Shown here: positions 31,201 to 38,564 of the stretch, piece by piece | How the letters are laid out: each line of letters opens with the position of its first letter | Numbering within the stretch: position 1 is the stretch's first letter | DNA from: a virus | DNA length: 64,000 nucleotides | Direction: 5' to 3' (one strand) | IMG/VR virus record: IMGVR_UViG_3300049432_000156 | Location: 1 to 64,000 of that record | Notes under the pieces: generated by a model | Told to the model about the DNA's origin: nothing | The model's database searches: none | The model's input: only the letters and a program-made list of their open reading frames with translations | Translations under genes and position numbers: made by a program

Positions 31201-33184
31201 CAATGAGGTCGATGTCCTCCGGCGCGTAATGCGTCACGTTGCGGTCATCGACAATCGCAGCCTGCCGCTTCGCCTTATCGCTCAGGAAGGCCAGAACCGT
31301 CGCCTTGTCAACGTTGATGCCACCTTTGACGATCTCGTGCGGAATCTCTGCCAGCGGAATCTTGTAAGTAGCGCGCTGCGCCGGTCCTTTGATGAGCAGA
31401 AAACCCTTCTGCTTCGGATCGTAGATGACGCTGGCTGGGAAGGTGCGCCCTGTACGCGGTTCGGGCAAGCGGCGGTTGATGGCCTCAAGGGTGAACTCCG
31501 GAAGGTCGGCGGCGATGTTGTTGCGGAGGGTTATCCTCGCTCCAGCAGGTTCAACAAATTTCGTTGCTCTGGGCGCTTCCGGTGGGATGTTTACCACTCC
31601 AGTACCACCAGACGCTATAACTGAACCTTCGCGAATTCCGCTAATACGGTAAGCCTCGTCTCTGTTAACAAAACGTCCTTTATCCGTAAGAAATCCATTC
31701 TCAAACCCCGGCTTGGCTTTGCCTTGTTCGGTTATTCCGCCAATCTCACTCAGAATAAGAGGATGCAACGGGCCAGTGTATATCTCCCCTGTTGGAGTTC
31801 TAACCGCTACAGCCACTACTTTTTCGCCGCCAGTCTCCGCATCCGCTGCTTTGACTTCGGCTTGACCCGTTCCGGCAGGTTCTTCGGGGGCTTTCCGTAT
31901 TCCCGCACCCACCGTTTCGCTACCTCCGGGTGTTGGCTGAACAACAGTCTCATCTGCGCTTTTGATCGGAATGGCACTTGGAACCTCCTTTGGTTTTGGA
32001 ACTTCAATTCCCGCCTTCAACAACTGCGGTTCGGTGATGATGTCGTCAACTTTGTAAACGCCTTCGTCGGCTGGATTGACGAACTGCCGCGTGACTCGAA
32101 ATTGGCGGACTGTTCCGAATGGTTCGATTTCCTCGACGGGCGGCTCAGGGATTGGTGCCGGCTCTGGCTTGACCTCGACCGGAATCCCCTGCTCCGCGGC
32201 GGACTGGGCGGCAAGGAGCCGGGCGCGCCGATAGATTCTTTCTTCCCGGACGCCTTCTGGCGTTGCGGCGTATTCCTGCTCCCGTTGCTGGGCGAAATAA
32301 TCCGTGAGCCTTCCGGCCTCCTGCCGAATCGCTCCTTCATACTCGCTCGGATGCCCGGCTGCGTAGCCAAGGACGCGTGGCAAGGCAAAGACCGCATTGG
32401 CACTGAACGATTCGGCAATTGCCCGATTGCGTTCCTCTGGCGTCATGTGCGTGTACTCCGGCAGATTCAACACCTGCCCGACTGCCTGGAGCAATGCCTG
32501 GTCAACCGTCGTTTCAATCGCCTTCTGTGCCGTCGGATTGTTCACCAATCCAAAACGGTTGATGAGACCAGCGGCAATCGGTTTCACGACCTGTCCGACG
32601 CCCAGATATAAAGCGCCAAGCGTCCCGCTCTTGACGGCTTGGTAGGGGTCTCCGGTGGCTTCATACGTTTCTCCTGCGAAGATCGGAGGATAAACAAACG
32701 CTGGAGGCAATTTGGTTACGGCCGTAATCGCTGCCGCTGCTGCGAGGGTCGGAGCGGTTTTCACCATTCCAATGACACCGCTTTTTAGTCCTGCCGCAAC
32801 GCCCCTGTCCTTGGCCAATTCCTGTTCGTATGGCGTCGGCTGATATGTGGTTAGCGCACTGTTGACGTTTTCCCATCCTGGTTTCCCGGACAAGACATCC
32901 TCGCCAGCACCCGCCAGAACGTTCCCAGTTGCCCGCAGACCGCGAAAGAAGGTGCCGAGTGGGTCAAAGCGTGAGACAACGTCTGCAACATCGCCTACGG
33001 TTCCAGCACCAGCCATTTCGGAACGTAACGATGCCTTCCGCGTTTCTCTGGCAATCAGGTCGTCGGCAGAAACACTGCGCCCGATGGCGTCGAGGTCCAG
33101 AGGTGGGGCGGGCTGTGGAGAATCTGCTACCGCACCAGCAGCGCGGCCAATCGCATCGAGGTCAAGGATGTCAGCATCAGGCAT
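22175..33184 (-). CDS. Giant polyvalent virion protein (3,669 aa)
   Basis: Largest gene of the window. Recognisable parts: a hydrophobic helical stretch near residues 150-200 (TAPTLAAAAAITAVTKLPPA); a first zincin motif HEFFH at 1061-1065; a GHKL/Hsp90-type ATPase with KELLQNAFDT (~1394), DTGTGM (~1427) and SGGLGLAKM (~1457); a second zincin motif HEITH at 1877-1881; long helical regions up to ~3500; and an Arg/Gly-rich tail. It resembles the multi-domain 'polyvalent' or injected proteins of large podoviruses, delivered with DNA. Full function is unknown; the N-terminal third is not assigned. Confidence 0.85.
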   Translation of the reverse strand: MPDADILDLDAIGRAAGAVADSPQPAPPLDLDAIGRSVSADDLIARETRKASLRSEMAGAGTVGDVADVVSRFDPLGTFFRGLRATGNVLAGAGEDVLSGKPGWENVNSALTTYQPTPYEQELAKDRGVAAGLKSGVIGMVKTAPTLAAAAAITAVTKLPPAFVYPPIFAGETYEATGDPYQAVKSGTLGALYLGVGQVVKPIAAGLINRFGLVNNPTAQKAIETTVDQALLQAVGQVLNLPEYTHMTPEERNRAIAESFSANAVFALPRVLGYAAGHPSEYEGAIRQEAGRLTDYFAQQREQEYAATPEGVREERIYRRARLLAAQSAAEQGIPVEVKPEPAPIPEPPVEEIEPFGTVRQFRVTRQFVNPADEGVYKVDDIITEPQLLKAGIEVPKPKEVPSAIPIKSADETVVQPTPGGSETVGAGIRKAPEEPAGTGQAEVKAADAETGGEKVVAVAVRTPTGEIYTGPLHPLILSEIGGITEQGKAKPGFENGFLTDKGRFVNRDEAYRISGIREGSVIASGGTGVVNIPPEAPRATKFVEPAGARITLRNNIAADLPEFTLEAINRRLPEPRTGRTFPASVIYDPKQKGFLLIKGPAQRATYKIPLAEIPHEIVKGGINVDKATVLAFLSDKAKRQAAIVDDRNVTHYAPEDIDLIVKPFGRPATGAGTPLQPVPLEELPKVQKKVGQPVSGRRPMLDITRRAFDDLREKNPQLVEQLLGRRPEELDDAFWNGIRDELLRENEEIKKLPDPVAAADALVNDLRRLKDGNDLEWQMAISQGGGLSDLPLPYGLTQTDVDAAGGIKQALEAAYERTKADAARERASDIWSWNTQNRRWGQVWSDYKQDQVTRNWRVVAGLEGDLRGLDVATFRTEEAARQFAKDFREGRIFALENNERWVRMVESAEKARPFTDTEGTSPRDLKLALHARGRATGVTPEGQSFDIFSLRNSYERPLQASVPKGWEGIPGTAQNSQEAANIQEARALVEHPLNGLDEEHRAVLRDILNSPVAGYLNGRQIRFRLVDGIQGRDRGLAGFYDPVDQIIEVARYRDPFVGAHEFFHPLWEMVQDSDRLNVKRWRDDAIARALQTATGKDLADLQKLAAGEMGYRRFIDEGIDNKFYNWSSSEEFFAHMMTDRFARDRQGIWGQAKEILASQDAFLSKVRQILAVIFDAIRQRVPGLRTQADILQRTILDGKYDVTPETSFLSHDTQAGLEGPSGMWVSPEGDITPVSMFEHEFTARRLLGEDFKPGKGVPEYQLDKKRYARGVFDRKSNTLLVDATQPLTNTARRAVKDYAIEHGINAVFGTDTSISYGLAKDYIHTGHERGTQAAIDEQFDELKDKGSHILRAGPGDVEIELDINKKQLMALVGPQMYSKPIVEVATKELLQNAFDTARSAGATYENPGTIEIKTDYSNRTLMVKDTGTGMTPEIIRTAFFTIGGTYKTGSLENTSGGLGLAKMAFILGSEHIRVESNRNGLKSVVDASSDQIRSSKFKIQTERTDEPNGTTVTVKIPENYTDAYGEQKSIYFNSYPSFLTQPLIGPVRVIFNGTELPIGVKLEGWQKENEFNFGWGRIDLYIDPREKRDYPTTHVLSAGLKQFEADPYGWNDKKLPYNLILDVRPKVKTDNAAYPFNNQREGWRATIKEDVDAMYTFLKRMAVEQELLQAKEAFTSIRQLEKVDPMKDWTPEEMADMERRYFRKKSEPPPPIRKPKEIESVDFRGPDVVIHYRDGTAITESKQEYVRKTFEAKREIDLKKTEIDVSDMDPSVPNLHNNVAVEFDDIPRAGTLITETGNVLLNFMREWGKKVGGEYEQLTDASITGWFGGISFDKNYRGLNMVKPMRAIWFNLGLFSNAGRSSPAAAASEALHIFIHEITHVAARTEGADFTAELANNYARLRSADIPVEIFEGTLDKIFTTNWEAFNEINDRLQNYNTRNRAESFQSSSAVGPERPGEAARPGEGPLGVNAPGVVGIPEQGRAGLGRTGPADRAAGPIGDILAGQARAEPPSISRSRGTQAALESRQAVEEYVKPLEETRTPEYFRAMASVINKGLVPSSVIPRYTALPAGIRGELEDMFGGRIGTHRETGPTFAQVMADPNITPEKKAEHAHNAFVEWNLYQAEKLKILSKVEAAAVDHAQAITDRITATPETNEAQVERTNRLGEIIDKIHTEQIAVGEKAHTNAVIGEGIEHIAELNDLLSQPVAHARALSGITRLVGRAALTAERPGENVLELIATQTGSPGLSPPLTVRAWVRQLATHLDQIQTPEGNKAINAGRDVIEATLWGLRQIGDWRQALLEVQMTADGTLRRFNADYLNDLRSRTPRGFNAILKEYAKAQVESDALSAAARRLDRRIETLTEKKANLEAAAQFLNEHDANPEFVAFGKQMQRATGAIKDIKNTVDGVVVTYEHPLTGADVEVDYRFGGQVELLLKLNALKDAGLEYAARPDADPIKAAGWMHFAEYIDAQILASHADNDRLTDPSWFNPIKWFNFVTKSKYGLISATTASRIPGALNLKMIRAGNAYSLALKTNNALQKKFDEIIRGTNLKAMRSHPGMTLDRWRDEVASFIHDSRQHTGQTLYNVGEHTPFGHVITKEDMAAIRTQYEFEQHLVRLAQRAGFESALAEDPAMIKEHELRMFRAPLSRGPGTIPRFLPPSSRELPALWKSARENNQIDQFLSAGDRYKRVVLGHVLEDERPYFQLGQGKFAEDYKRIRNEREILFREGRMPASLDELAQFIADRYNQRIAGSDPPLPPATAGEVRRKLIDEVNEFMLKVSDDNARKATAANVDITVHENEFTQPRGGKIAPGTLYRYGTTDPVDAFRKGANALEFYVIKYRDSLRSLNTALLAEKTALSKTLKDAYGGTGWQARRKLNAAIVSGNESVQKHQMAIWEVNRDIARIGRLLNNVTDIAKRGEGFFGDDIASRMFMPWWNFAVSNVLLAPMTLITNGVSGEFMWALKTAEIRKGGWLWVTGHLVKDWVRTAIKTAALAELKVPYLKWKGEPVSLRPGAKALRAMKTNAVKRLLDNRDLREAATEIVSGMAQEAADREQQARMGMIDRFSYREAMGTNAEWTLAENFKAAMAAFRDIHADPSLSGSKEAFGYIGMIPRAGQVLLRHGFMRSVDNWINVKSIAKEQSLGRSLEVRAMRAFDSRLENDPEFARLYREYGDNYKRFSGVLIGPDGKGELLSPAELTGKDPIIVGLTMRKAAVQLRNMFLENNDPVDLIMLKYWWNKTHPNGNRTAPIMTPAQRYALQFKMAEDTNMGTPTSRPTYFMGSKERQIGGVLGQWFLWNTDKLQELFAKVRGQKGSDVRYLPFVFGFLIASGIAGLVARIPGQRANDALFNTISSQPDFLDADNDDDRWKILLSVAANFWGAAGSIFKGFKDTPGKLGLRNPIFGANYVTDLLQTMAKIYQSRDAGPAVDFLARYSPVARALINRAPSREGLVKMRNAANELRANTPESLEAKRRQPSSGNDLRVTPMTPLYNTILNAAAVGDWSTADEAFAKAVEQSRASGNPNPEQAIISAIRTRAPESAVFSRVLTDGEREMIYSRMTPEALGRQNEANAVFNQIASRYGTGGGGATARSFGGGRGFGAVPSESSGAFSDIGGFGGSRSRLSLGSPRGVRSGFRSRSLRRGLRTRSLLRGASRRPRQSRLRRLAV

Positions 33185-33191
33185 CGCACAC

Positions 33192-34295
33192 TTAGTTCAT
33201 CAGGCTGCGGAAGTCCAATGGGTCGGTCGGCTGCGGTGTAGGCAGAACCGCGCGCCTGCTCTGTAGCAATTGCCCGATGATGGCTTTGTAGGCAGCCGGG
33301 CGTTGCTCCGCTGGAATAGCAATCAACTGCCGTTGCAACACCGCATCATCTTCAGGAGTGAGCAACACAGTGGTTGAACCGAGCAATCGCCGCACAGACG
33401 GAGTTCCAAGCGTGGCTGTCGGCGCGACTGGCGCAGTCACCGGCGCTTTGATACCGAACATGTCCGCTGCTGAACTCAGAACCTTGTCCACAATCGGCTG
33501 GCCGACTGCCGTGATGGCTTGAGCTTCCGGAGACATTGGCCCCAGCGCGGCAGGATTTGCCGCGGCATCGGGAGGAGCAACGTTGGGAGTCGCATCCAGG
33601 GCGGCGGCGCCCGGATTCGATGGATCGCCGGGAGGCTTCAAAGTTGGCTTCGGCGGCACGATGGCCTTGCCAGTCTCATCGTACTGCACCGGCTTGAACG
33701 TGAATGTGTCCGGGTCCGGAATCAGTGATTGCGCAGTGCCCTTCTCGGATTTCAAACCCAGATAGACGGCGTCAAACGCGTCTCGATTGATCTTTTGTCG
33801 AACCGGATGGTTAGGGTCATCAAAACTTTTTTCCCATGTGAATAAATGTCCAGCAGCTTTGGCGTCAGCCACCCTCTTGTTCACTTCAATCTGATACAGC
33901 GCGTTGGCCCTCTGAGCGTCGTTAATGGCAGCGGCATTGGCGTCGATGATTTCAGATTTCCGGCGCTCCGCTTCCAAGTCGGTGCGCGGAACCCTCGCCG
34001 CCTTATCCGTGTCGGCCTGTTGTTGAAGGATTTTGTTTCGCGCCTCTTCAGCTTTCTCCTGCGATGTGAGCTGCTGCATCCGGAACAAATTGGCCTGATC
34101 CTGGCTCTGCTGCTGACCGCGAAGCTGGGCCTGGGCCAATTGGCTCTGGGCCATTATTTGCTGGCGCGCGATCTCATTCGCAGCGGCTTGCTGGTCCGTC
34201 TGACGTTGTGCCGCTCTCTGCGCGAATTCACTGGCGAATAGCTGGCCGACTGCCGGATTCGTCGAGGCAAAAGGTTGGATGTCGAAGTAAGCCAT
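33192..34295 (-). CDS. Gln/Ala-rich coiled-coil virion protein
   Basis: A 367 aa protein. Residues ~25-130 are a long Gln/Ala-rich helix (AQRAAQRQTDQQAAANEIAR...), followed by a Pro/Ala-rich middle (~205-275) and a helical tail. Placed between the giant protein and the Gly-rich protein in the same operon; composition fits an internal (ejection) protein. No family recognised. Confidence 0.6.
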   Translation of the reverse strand: MAYFDIQPFASTNPAVGQLFASEFAQRAAQRQTDQQAAANEIARQQIMAQSQLAQAQLRGQQQSQDQANLFRMQQLTSQEKAEEARNKILQQQADTDKAARVPRTDLEAERRKSEIIDANAAAINDAQRANALYQIEVNKRVADAKAAGHLFTWEKSFDDPNHPVRQKINRDAFDAVYLGLKSEKGTAQSLIPDPDTFTFKPVQYDETGKAIVPPKPTLKPPGDPSNPGAAALDATPNVAPPDAAANPAALGPMSPEAQAITAVGQPIVDKVLSSAADMFGIKAPVTAPVAPTATLGTPSVRRLLGSTTVLLTPEDDAVLQRQLIAIPAEQRPAAYKAIIGQLLQSRRAVLPTPQPTDPLDFRSLMN

Positions 34296-34298
34296 TGC

Positions 34299-35405
34299 TC
34301 AGTCACCGCCACCAAACTGATAATTGAAATCCTCCTGTGCCGAATTCGGTTGGTAATTGCCCCAACCGTAAGCCGAGCCATCATAGGGTGAGCTTCCACC
34401 GCCTTGGCCACCGCCGTACATCTTCATGAGCATCTGGATGAGCTGCATGATTTGTTGTTGGTTTCCGCCACCGCCACCGCCACCGCCACCGCCTCGACCT
34501 CCTTGCTGTGCCAATCGCGATTTCCCAAGGTCGCTTCCCGCAGAAGCCCATGAACCCGCTCCTGATGATCCTGGTTGGCCTCCACCGGTAACGCCCGCAC
34601 CCCCAAGGAAACCGCTGCCATAGGCGCGTTCGTAAAGGCTCAAGGCATCGTTTGCCTCACTGACGATTCCTCCCTGCACCTCATTGAATCCACGCCCGAT
34701 TCTTTCGGCGAGTCCCGGTTGCCGGTAGTACGCCCGGTTTTTGTCCTCCTGTGTAGCGATGGCCCCGAGGTTCCCCAAGTTCGCCTGTACATCCGACCGA
34801 GCCAATCGAGTCGGTTCGAGGTAACGCATCGCCGGGGTATCCAACTGACGATATTGTTCGCCTGAGCCAATCACGTTCATCCGATTCAAAAAGTTCTCTT
34901 GGCCAAGTTGCCCGGCAGTTTGATACGCCTGATTCGTTGACCCAAGAAGATTTGGCACCGCTTGAGATGCGAGTTGCTGCTGAATTCTCCCTTGGAGCAA
35001 AGCGTCGTATGTCCCGCCGCCCTGCCCGCCATAACCCGCCCTGGCCTGTTGTTCCTTCCGTTGCCGCGTGAGATCCGCCAATGCCGGGTTGATGAGAAAA
35101 CTTCCAAGAGCGTCCTGATTCATCTTCAGGATGTCACCATAGGATTTCGTCGGATCATACGCGCCAGTCGCGTACTGATTCAGAAAACCGAGGTTGCCTT
35201 TGGAAATATTCTGAGCTTGCGGCATGTTCGCTGCGTAAGCCGCCAGGTAGTTTGCATTATTGGCGGGTGAAGCGGACGTGTCGTACTCGGACCAGATGCT
35301 GCCCAGACGCGCCTGTCGCGCGGGATCGATGGTGCTCCAGCGGACGTCCGGCTTATCGGTTCTGAAGGCACCGGCTATGGCGCCCGGGATTGATTGACCC
35401 GGCAT
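34299..35405 (-). CDS. Gly/Gln-rich virion protein
   Basis: A 368 aa protein whose middle has repeats like LGSTNQAYQTAGQLGQENFLNR and whose C-terminal third contains a ten-glycine run followed by NQQQIMQLIQMLMKMYGGG. Likely a particle component (internal or fibre-associated). Separated from the 367 aa gene by three bases. Confidence 0.6.
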   Translation of the reverse strand: MPGQSIPGAIAGAFRTDKPDVRWSTIDPARQARLGSIWSEYDTSASPANNANYLAAYAANMPQAQNISKGNLGFLNQYATGAYDPTKSYGDILKMNQDALGSFLINPALADLTRQRKEQQARAGYGGQGGGTYDALLQGRIQQQLASQAVPNLLGSTNQAYQTAGQLGQENFLNRMNVIGSGEQYRQLDTPAMRYLEPTRLARSDVQANLGNLGAIATQEDKNRAYYRQPGLAERIGRGFNEVQGGIVSEANDALSLYERAYGSGFLGGAGVTGGGQPGSSGAGSWASAGSDLGKSRLAQQGGRGGGGGGGGGGNQQQIMQLIQMLMKMYGGGQGGGSSPYDGSAYGWGNYQPNSAQEDFNYQFGGGD

Positions 35406-35448
35406 GGCGCATCTTTACGCCTCAACACCGTGCGATGCAAAGGGTTTT

Positions 35449-35724
35449 TTAGGCGCGCTTCGGCCACGCGTAGATGAAGAACAGCGGGCCGATGTGACAA
35501 CCAACGAACCAGGCAACGCAAACCTCACTCTTTCTATCCTCAGCCAATCTGAAAACGTTCGTGTCCCCCCAAGAGATCGAGATGCCCCAGTACCGCCAAT
35601 TGCACTTTATCTCCAAGCCTCGTGCTCCGATTCGGTTCTTGACCATATGCACGGTATTATAGTCAACACGCGGCCCTGGCGGACGATTCAGCACACATTC
35701 GTATTTTGAATCTAACTGGCTCAT
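35449..35724 (-). CDS. Small hypothetical protein
   Basis: A 91 aa protein with many aromatic and Cys residues, overlapping its upstream neighbour by four bases (ATGA). May be a small tail or head part; no family recognised. Confidence 0.5.
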   Translation of the reverse strand: MSQLDSKYECVLNRPPGPRVDYNTVHMVKNRIGARGLEIKCNWRYWGISISWGDTNVFRLAEDRKSEVCVAWFVGCHIGPLFFIYAWPKRA

Positions 35725-35942
35725 GGTGGAACATCTCGTGCCGCCAGCAACGCCTCGCTCAACAAGTTTTTCAGCCGCTCATCCCGAAGGCGTGAGGCTT
35801 CGTTGAACGCTTCAACGGCCAGTTGCATTTCCGGAAAACGCGAGAATTTCGAGGCGTCAATCTGCGGTGCGGGACCGAGCGACAGACTTTTCAGAGCCTC
35901 GCTCCTTCTCGAAATCCGTGCAATGTCAGCGGCGGTGGCCAC
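35721..35942 (-). CDS. Small helical hypothetical protein
   Basis: A 73 aa Ala/Arg-rich helical protein (MATAADIARISRRSEALKSL...). Six bases downstream of the 222 aa gene. No family recognised. Confidence 0.55.
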   Translation of the reverse strand: MATAADIARISRRSEALKSLSLGPAPQIDASKFSRFPEMQLAVEAFNEASRLRDERLKNLLSEALLAARDVPP

Positions 35943-35948
35943 AGATCA

Positions 35949-36617
35949 TTACAATGGCCAATCCACCTCTATCCAGCTCATAAAGCAAGCGTAGAGCGTA
36001 GCTGACGCGGCGTGTGCGGCGAGTCCGAGCGCGGCCCCCGGCGGGACGATGATACTTCCAGCGGTTTCTTCCGTCACATAGGCGGTGACGGCTTGTGCAA
36101 CAGCCGGCGCGGTCGTCATCTGGGAATTGGCGTAGAGCGGCCGCAGATAGGTGAAGGCGGGTGCCCCAGTTGGCACGGTGTTGACGAACGTGCGCATTGA
36201 GCTTGCGGCAGGCGTTGTCAGAAGTCCAGACGCCGCACCAGCGCCACCCGCCGCAGTGATGCCAGCAGGTGAAGGGATGTAGTTCCAGCAGATGATGGAG
36301 GCCGTTTGCGTCGTGACAACATTCACCGCGCTAAAGCCTGCCAGCAAAATGACCGCCGCCTGACCGCTCCCAACCGGGTTGAAGATTCCGACAAACGGTT
36401 GACCCGTCGTCACTGGTATCGGCGAAACGTTTGCCGCTGCTGGCGCTACTCCAGTCGGTGCCGCCGCGATAGTAAATATGCGGTTCAACCTGGCCGCTTC
36501 AAAATACCTTCCGTGGCCGACATCGTTCGTTATCAACTCCGAGTAGGGTCCGACACGCAAGGCGCTCGTGACACCGGATGTCACCTTTCGTTCACTGGCA
36601 ATTCCTTCAGCATGCAT
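35949..36617 (-). CDS. Ala/Thr-rich structural protein
   Basis: A 222 aa protein, very rich in Ala, Thr, Pro and Val in short beta stretches (e.g. TIAAAPTGVAPAAANVSPIPV). The composition is that of a head decoration or fibre protein. In the virion operon; no family recognised. Confidence 0.6.
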   Translation of the reverse strand: MHAEGIASERKVTSGVTSALRVGPYSELITNDVGHGRYFEAARLNRIFTIAAAPTGVAPAAANVSPIPVTTGQPFVGIFNPVGSGQAAVILLAGFSAVNVVTTQTASIICWNYIPSPAGITAAGGAGAASGLLTTPAASSMRTFVNTVPTGAPAFTYLRPLYANSQMTTAPAVAQAVTAYVTEETAGSIIVPPGAALGLAAHAASATLYACFMSWIEVDWPL

Positions 36618-36822
36618 ATTGTTCCATTTCCTTTTGAAGTTCGGCGGGCATAGAAAATCCTTGCTCGGTCAAAGAGAACAGGAGCAGCCGGAAGTTTTGT
36701 TGCAGTTGTTGAAAGTCCGATTGGCCAGTCAGCTTCGTCTTGTCCGGGTCAAGTCCGTCCTGCCGTTGCAACTGCTGAACAGCGGCTTTGTCGTCCAGCA
36801 CCAATGGCACACGGCTGCTCAC
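36607..36822 (-). CDS. Small helical protein
   Basis: A 71 aa protein from GTG 36822, whose GTGA overlaps the upstream stop. Sequence VSSRVPLVLDDKAAVQQLQRQ and NFRLLLFSLTEQGFSMPAELQ is helical with Gln-rich surface. It fills the otherwise empty space between two structural genes and is missed by default ORF calls. Confidence 0.55.
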   Translation of the reverse strand: MSSRVPLVLDDKAAVQQLQRQDGLDPDKTKLTGQSDFQQLQQNFRLLLFSLTEQGFSMPAELQKEMEQYAC

Positions 36823-37307
36823 AATAGAATCGGAGGCTGAATAGCAATCATCAGTTCCGTCGTTGAAAGTGCTGTGCCCACCCGCGTAACGCTCTGCCCA
36901 ACTGTGATTGGGGCGGTTGCAGTGAGTTTTCCGGCTGTCGTTGGAGACAAGTAATAATCCGTGCCAAACGTCAAGCCACCACTTCCCGATTCCACCACCG
37001 CATCCCACTGCGCCGTTGTTGCCGTAAGCACCCCGGCCACCATGACCGAACCCGAAACGCCATTAGTGATTGAAGGGCTGACGGCTACCAGACCGCGCGC
37101 TTTGGACGTGCTGGGCGCGTCCGCCTTTGCCTTGAGAAACGAATCGGCGGCATTGATGTACACCGGCGCGCCGATGACGGCCGGAGAGGCTTCGCCGTTC
37201 ACAAGCACAACAACATCACCACCGGATTGCGGTGCGTCGATGGAATCTCCAGATTGAAGAGCCTGTATGGCCCCCGACACGAGCACAAGCGGTTTCCTGA
37301 TTGCCAT
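36819..37307 (-). CDS. Beta-rich structural protein
   Basis: A 162 aa protein (LVLVSGAIQALQSGDSIDAPQSGG... and FGTDYYLSPTTAGKLTATAPIT). 'GxxYYLSxxTAGxLT' and '-VGQSVTRVGTALST' are typical of head-decoration or tail-fibre attachment domains in many phages. Probably external capsid or fibre. Confidence 0.6.
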   Translation of the reverse strand: MAIRKPLVLVSGAIQALQSGDSIDAPQSGGDVVVLVNGEASPAVIGAPVYINAADSFLKAKADAPSTSKARGLVAVSPSITNGVSGSVMVAGVLTATTAQWDAVVESGSGGLTFGTDYYLSPTTAGKLTATAPITVGQSVTRVGTALSTTELMIAIQPPILL

Positions 37308-37313
37308 GTCTGA

Positions 37314-37811
37314 TTAGAGTAGCACAGGCTCGCCCGAATCAACTACCAATTTCGTCGGCCCTGACGCCGTTCCCATCCTTTGCACAAACCCGCTTGTCGG
37401 CGGCGCGCTGGCCAGTCCTGTGCCGTTCAAGAACACCGCGTCACCCTTGGTCCAACGCCAATCCGGGTTCACGATCTCGCCCACGACGATGATGCTGCCG
37501 GCACGTCCTTGATCGATGTCGCTGGAAGCCAGGCCAAGCACCCTGCCGAAACTGGCGCTCGGGTTGTTGGAGTCGGCGCGTAGCCCAAGACTCGTGACCG
37601 GGTCGAACCTCAGTATTTTCTCAGCGGCGACAAAGTCCACTTCAACGGCCGCCTCCGGGATTTCCAGCGCCAGTTTCGCCGCGGGCAGATTCGCGATTGT
37701 GATCTTGGAGAAGTCCAACGTAAGCCCGCTCGGGAAATCAACCAGGGCTTTGGCCGTGGCTTCAGTCTTCGCCCTGGCACGACCGGCGGCGCGTCTGCTG
37801 TCTTCTGGCAT
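37314..37811 (-). CDS. Hypothetical structural protein
   Basis: A 165 aa protein (MPEDSRRAAGRARAKTEATAKAL...), N-terminal 25 residues basic, then beta-rich. Likely virion, from operon position. ATG 37811 is preferred over 37823. Upstream lies the divergent HNH gene. Confidence 0.55.
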   Translation of the reverse strand: MPEDSRRAAGRARAKTEATAKALVDFPSGLTLDFSKITIANLPAAKLALEIPEAAVEVDFVAAEKILRFDPVTSLGLRADSNNPSASFGRVLGLASSDIDQGRAGSIIVVGEIVNPDWRWTKGDAVFLNGTGLASAPPTSGFVQRMGTASGPTKLVVDSGEPVLL

Positions 37812-37860
37812 ATCAAAACACAATTTTCTTTTCTCCCGGTGGGGTCAAGGCATAATCGCA

Positions 37861-37919
37861 GCACGGGTCGGTTACAGCCGACTCCGTGCCGCTGAACACA
37901 ACGTTGAAAGACCAACGCC
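37861..37919 (+). promoter_or_regulatory. Hairpin plus conserved leader of HNH gene
   Basis: GCACGG-GTCGG at 37861-37871 pairs with CCGACTCCGTGC at 37878-37889 (11 pairs, one bulged A, short TTACA-type loop). After it comes GCTGAACACAACGTTGAAAG and ACCAACGCC leading straight into ATG 37920. The same hairpin-leader order occurs before the GIY-YIG gene and at 63.9 kb. Confidence 0.6.
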
Positions 37920-38564
37920 ATGCCAAACCGAAAATCCTACATAGGGCAGAGATACGCAATGCTTGTTATCATTCGCGATGGCCCAGATTACCACTGTCCG
38001 TCTGGGGGCAAGCCGGTCCGCACATTCATCTGCGAGTGTGATTGCGGAAATATCGTGACAGTCCACAGGACAAAATGGAGGTATACGCGATCTTGCAGAC
38101 CGTGTGCTCATCTCAGTCATGGGCACGCCCGGCGAAGTGGGCTTAGCCGAACGTATCGGTCTTGGAGGAACATGATCCAGAGATGCGAAAACCCCAACTG
38201 CTTAGAATTTCACAGGTATGGCGGCGATGGCGTTACGATCTGCGAGCGATGGCATTCTTTTCCGGAGTTTCTTGCCGACATGGGCGAATGCCCTCCAAGA
38301 CTCACAATCGAACGCGTCGATAATGAGGCTGGATATTTCCCGGGTAACTGCATTTGGGCGACTTACAAAACGCAGAACAGAAATCAATCGAGCAATATCG
38401 TGCTCAGTTTTTCTGGTGTCACTGCATGTCTGGGGGAATTGTGCGAGCGTTTCAATATGCCGTACTACAAGGTTTATTATTTGCTGTCACGCGGGTGGTC
38501 TATTGAGGATGCGTTTGCAAGATTTAGAACTCAGACTTCGCTACCGACAAGCCGACACCGCTAA
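37920..38564 (+). CDS. HNH homing endonuclease
   Basis: A 214 aa protein. N-terminal YIGQRYAMLVIIRDG and CECDCGN...CRPCAHLSHGH form the Cys-rich substrate-binding domain; YRSWRNMIQRCENPN, HRYGGDGVTICERW, FPEFLADMG and IERVDNEAGYFPGNCIWAT hold the HNH residues (RVDN in place of RIDN). C-terminal ~50 residues are a NUMOD-like HTH (GVTACLGELCERFNMPYYKVYYLL). It sits opposite to its neighbours, overlapping the nozzle gene end by 41 bp. Confidence 0.88.
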   Translation: MPNRKSYIGQRYAMLVIIRDGPDYHCPSGGKPVRTFICECDCGNIVTVHRTKWRYTRSCRPCAHLSHGHARRSGLSRTYRSWRNMIQRCENPNCLEFHRYGGDGVTICERWHSFPEFLADMGECPPRLTIERVDNEAGYFPGNCIWATYKTQNRNQSSNIVLSFSGVTACLGELCERFNMPYYKVYYLLSRGWSIEDAFARFRTQTSLPTSRHR

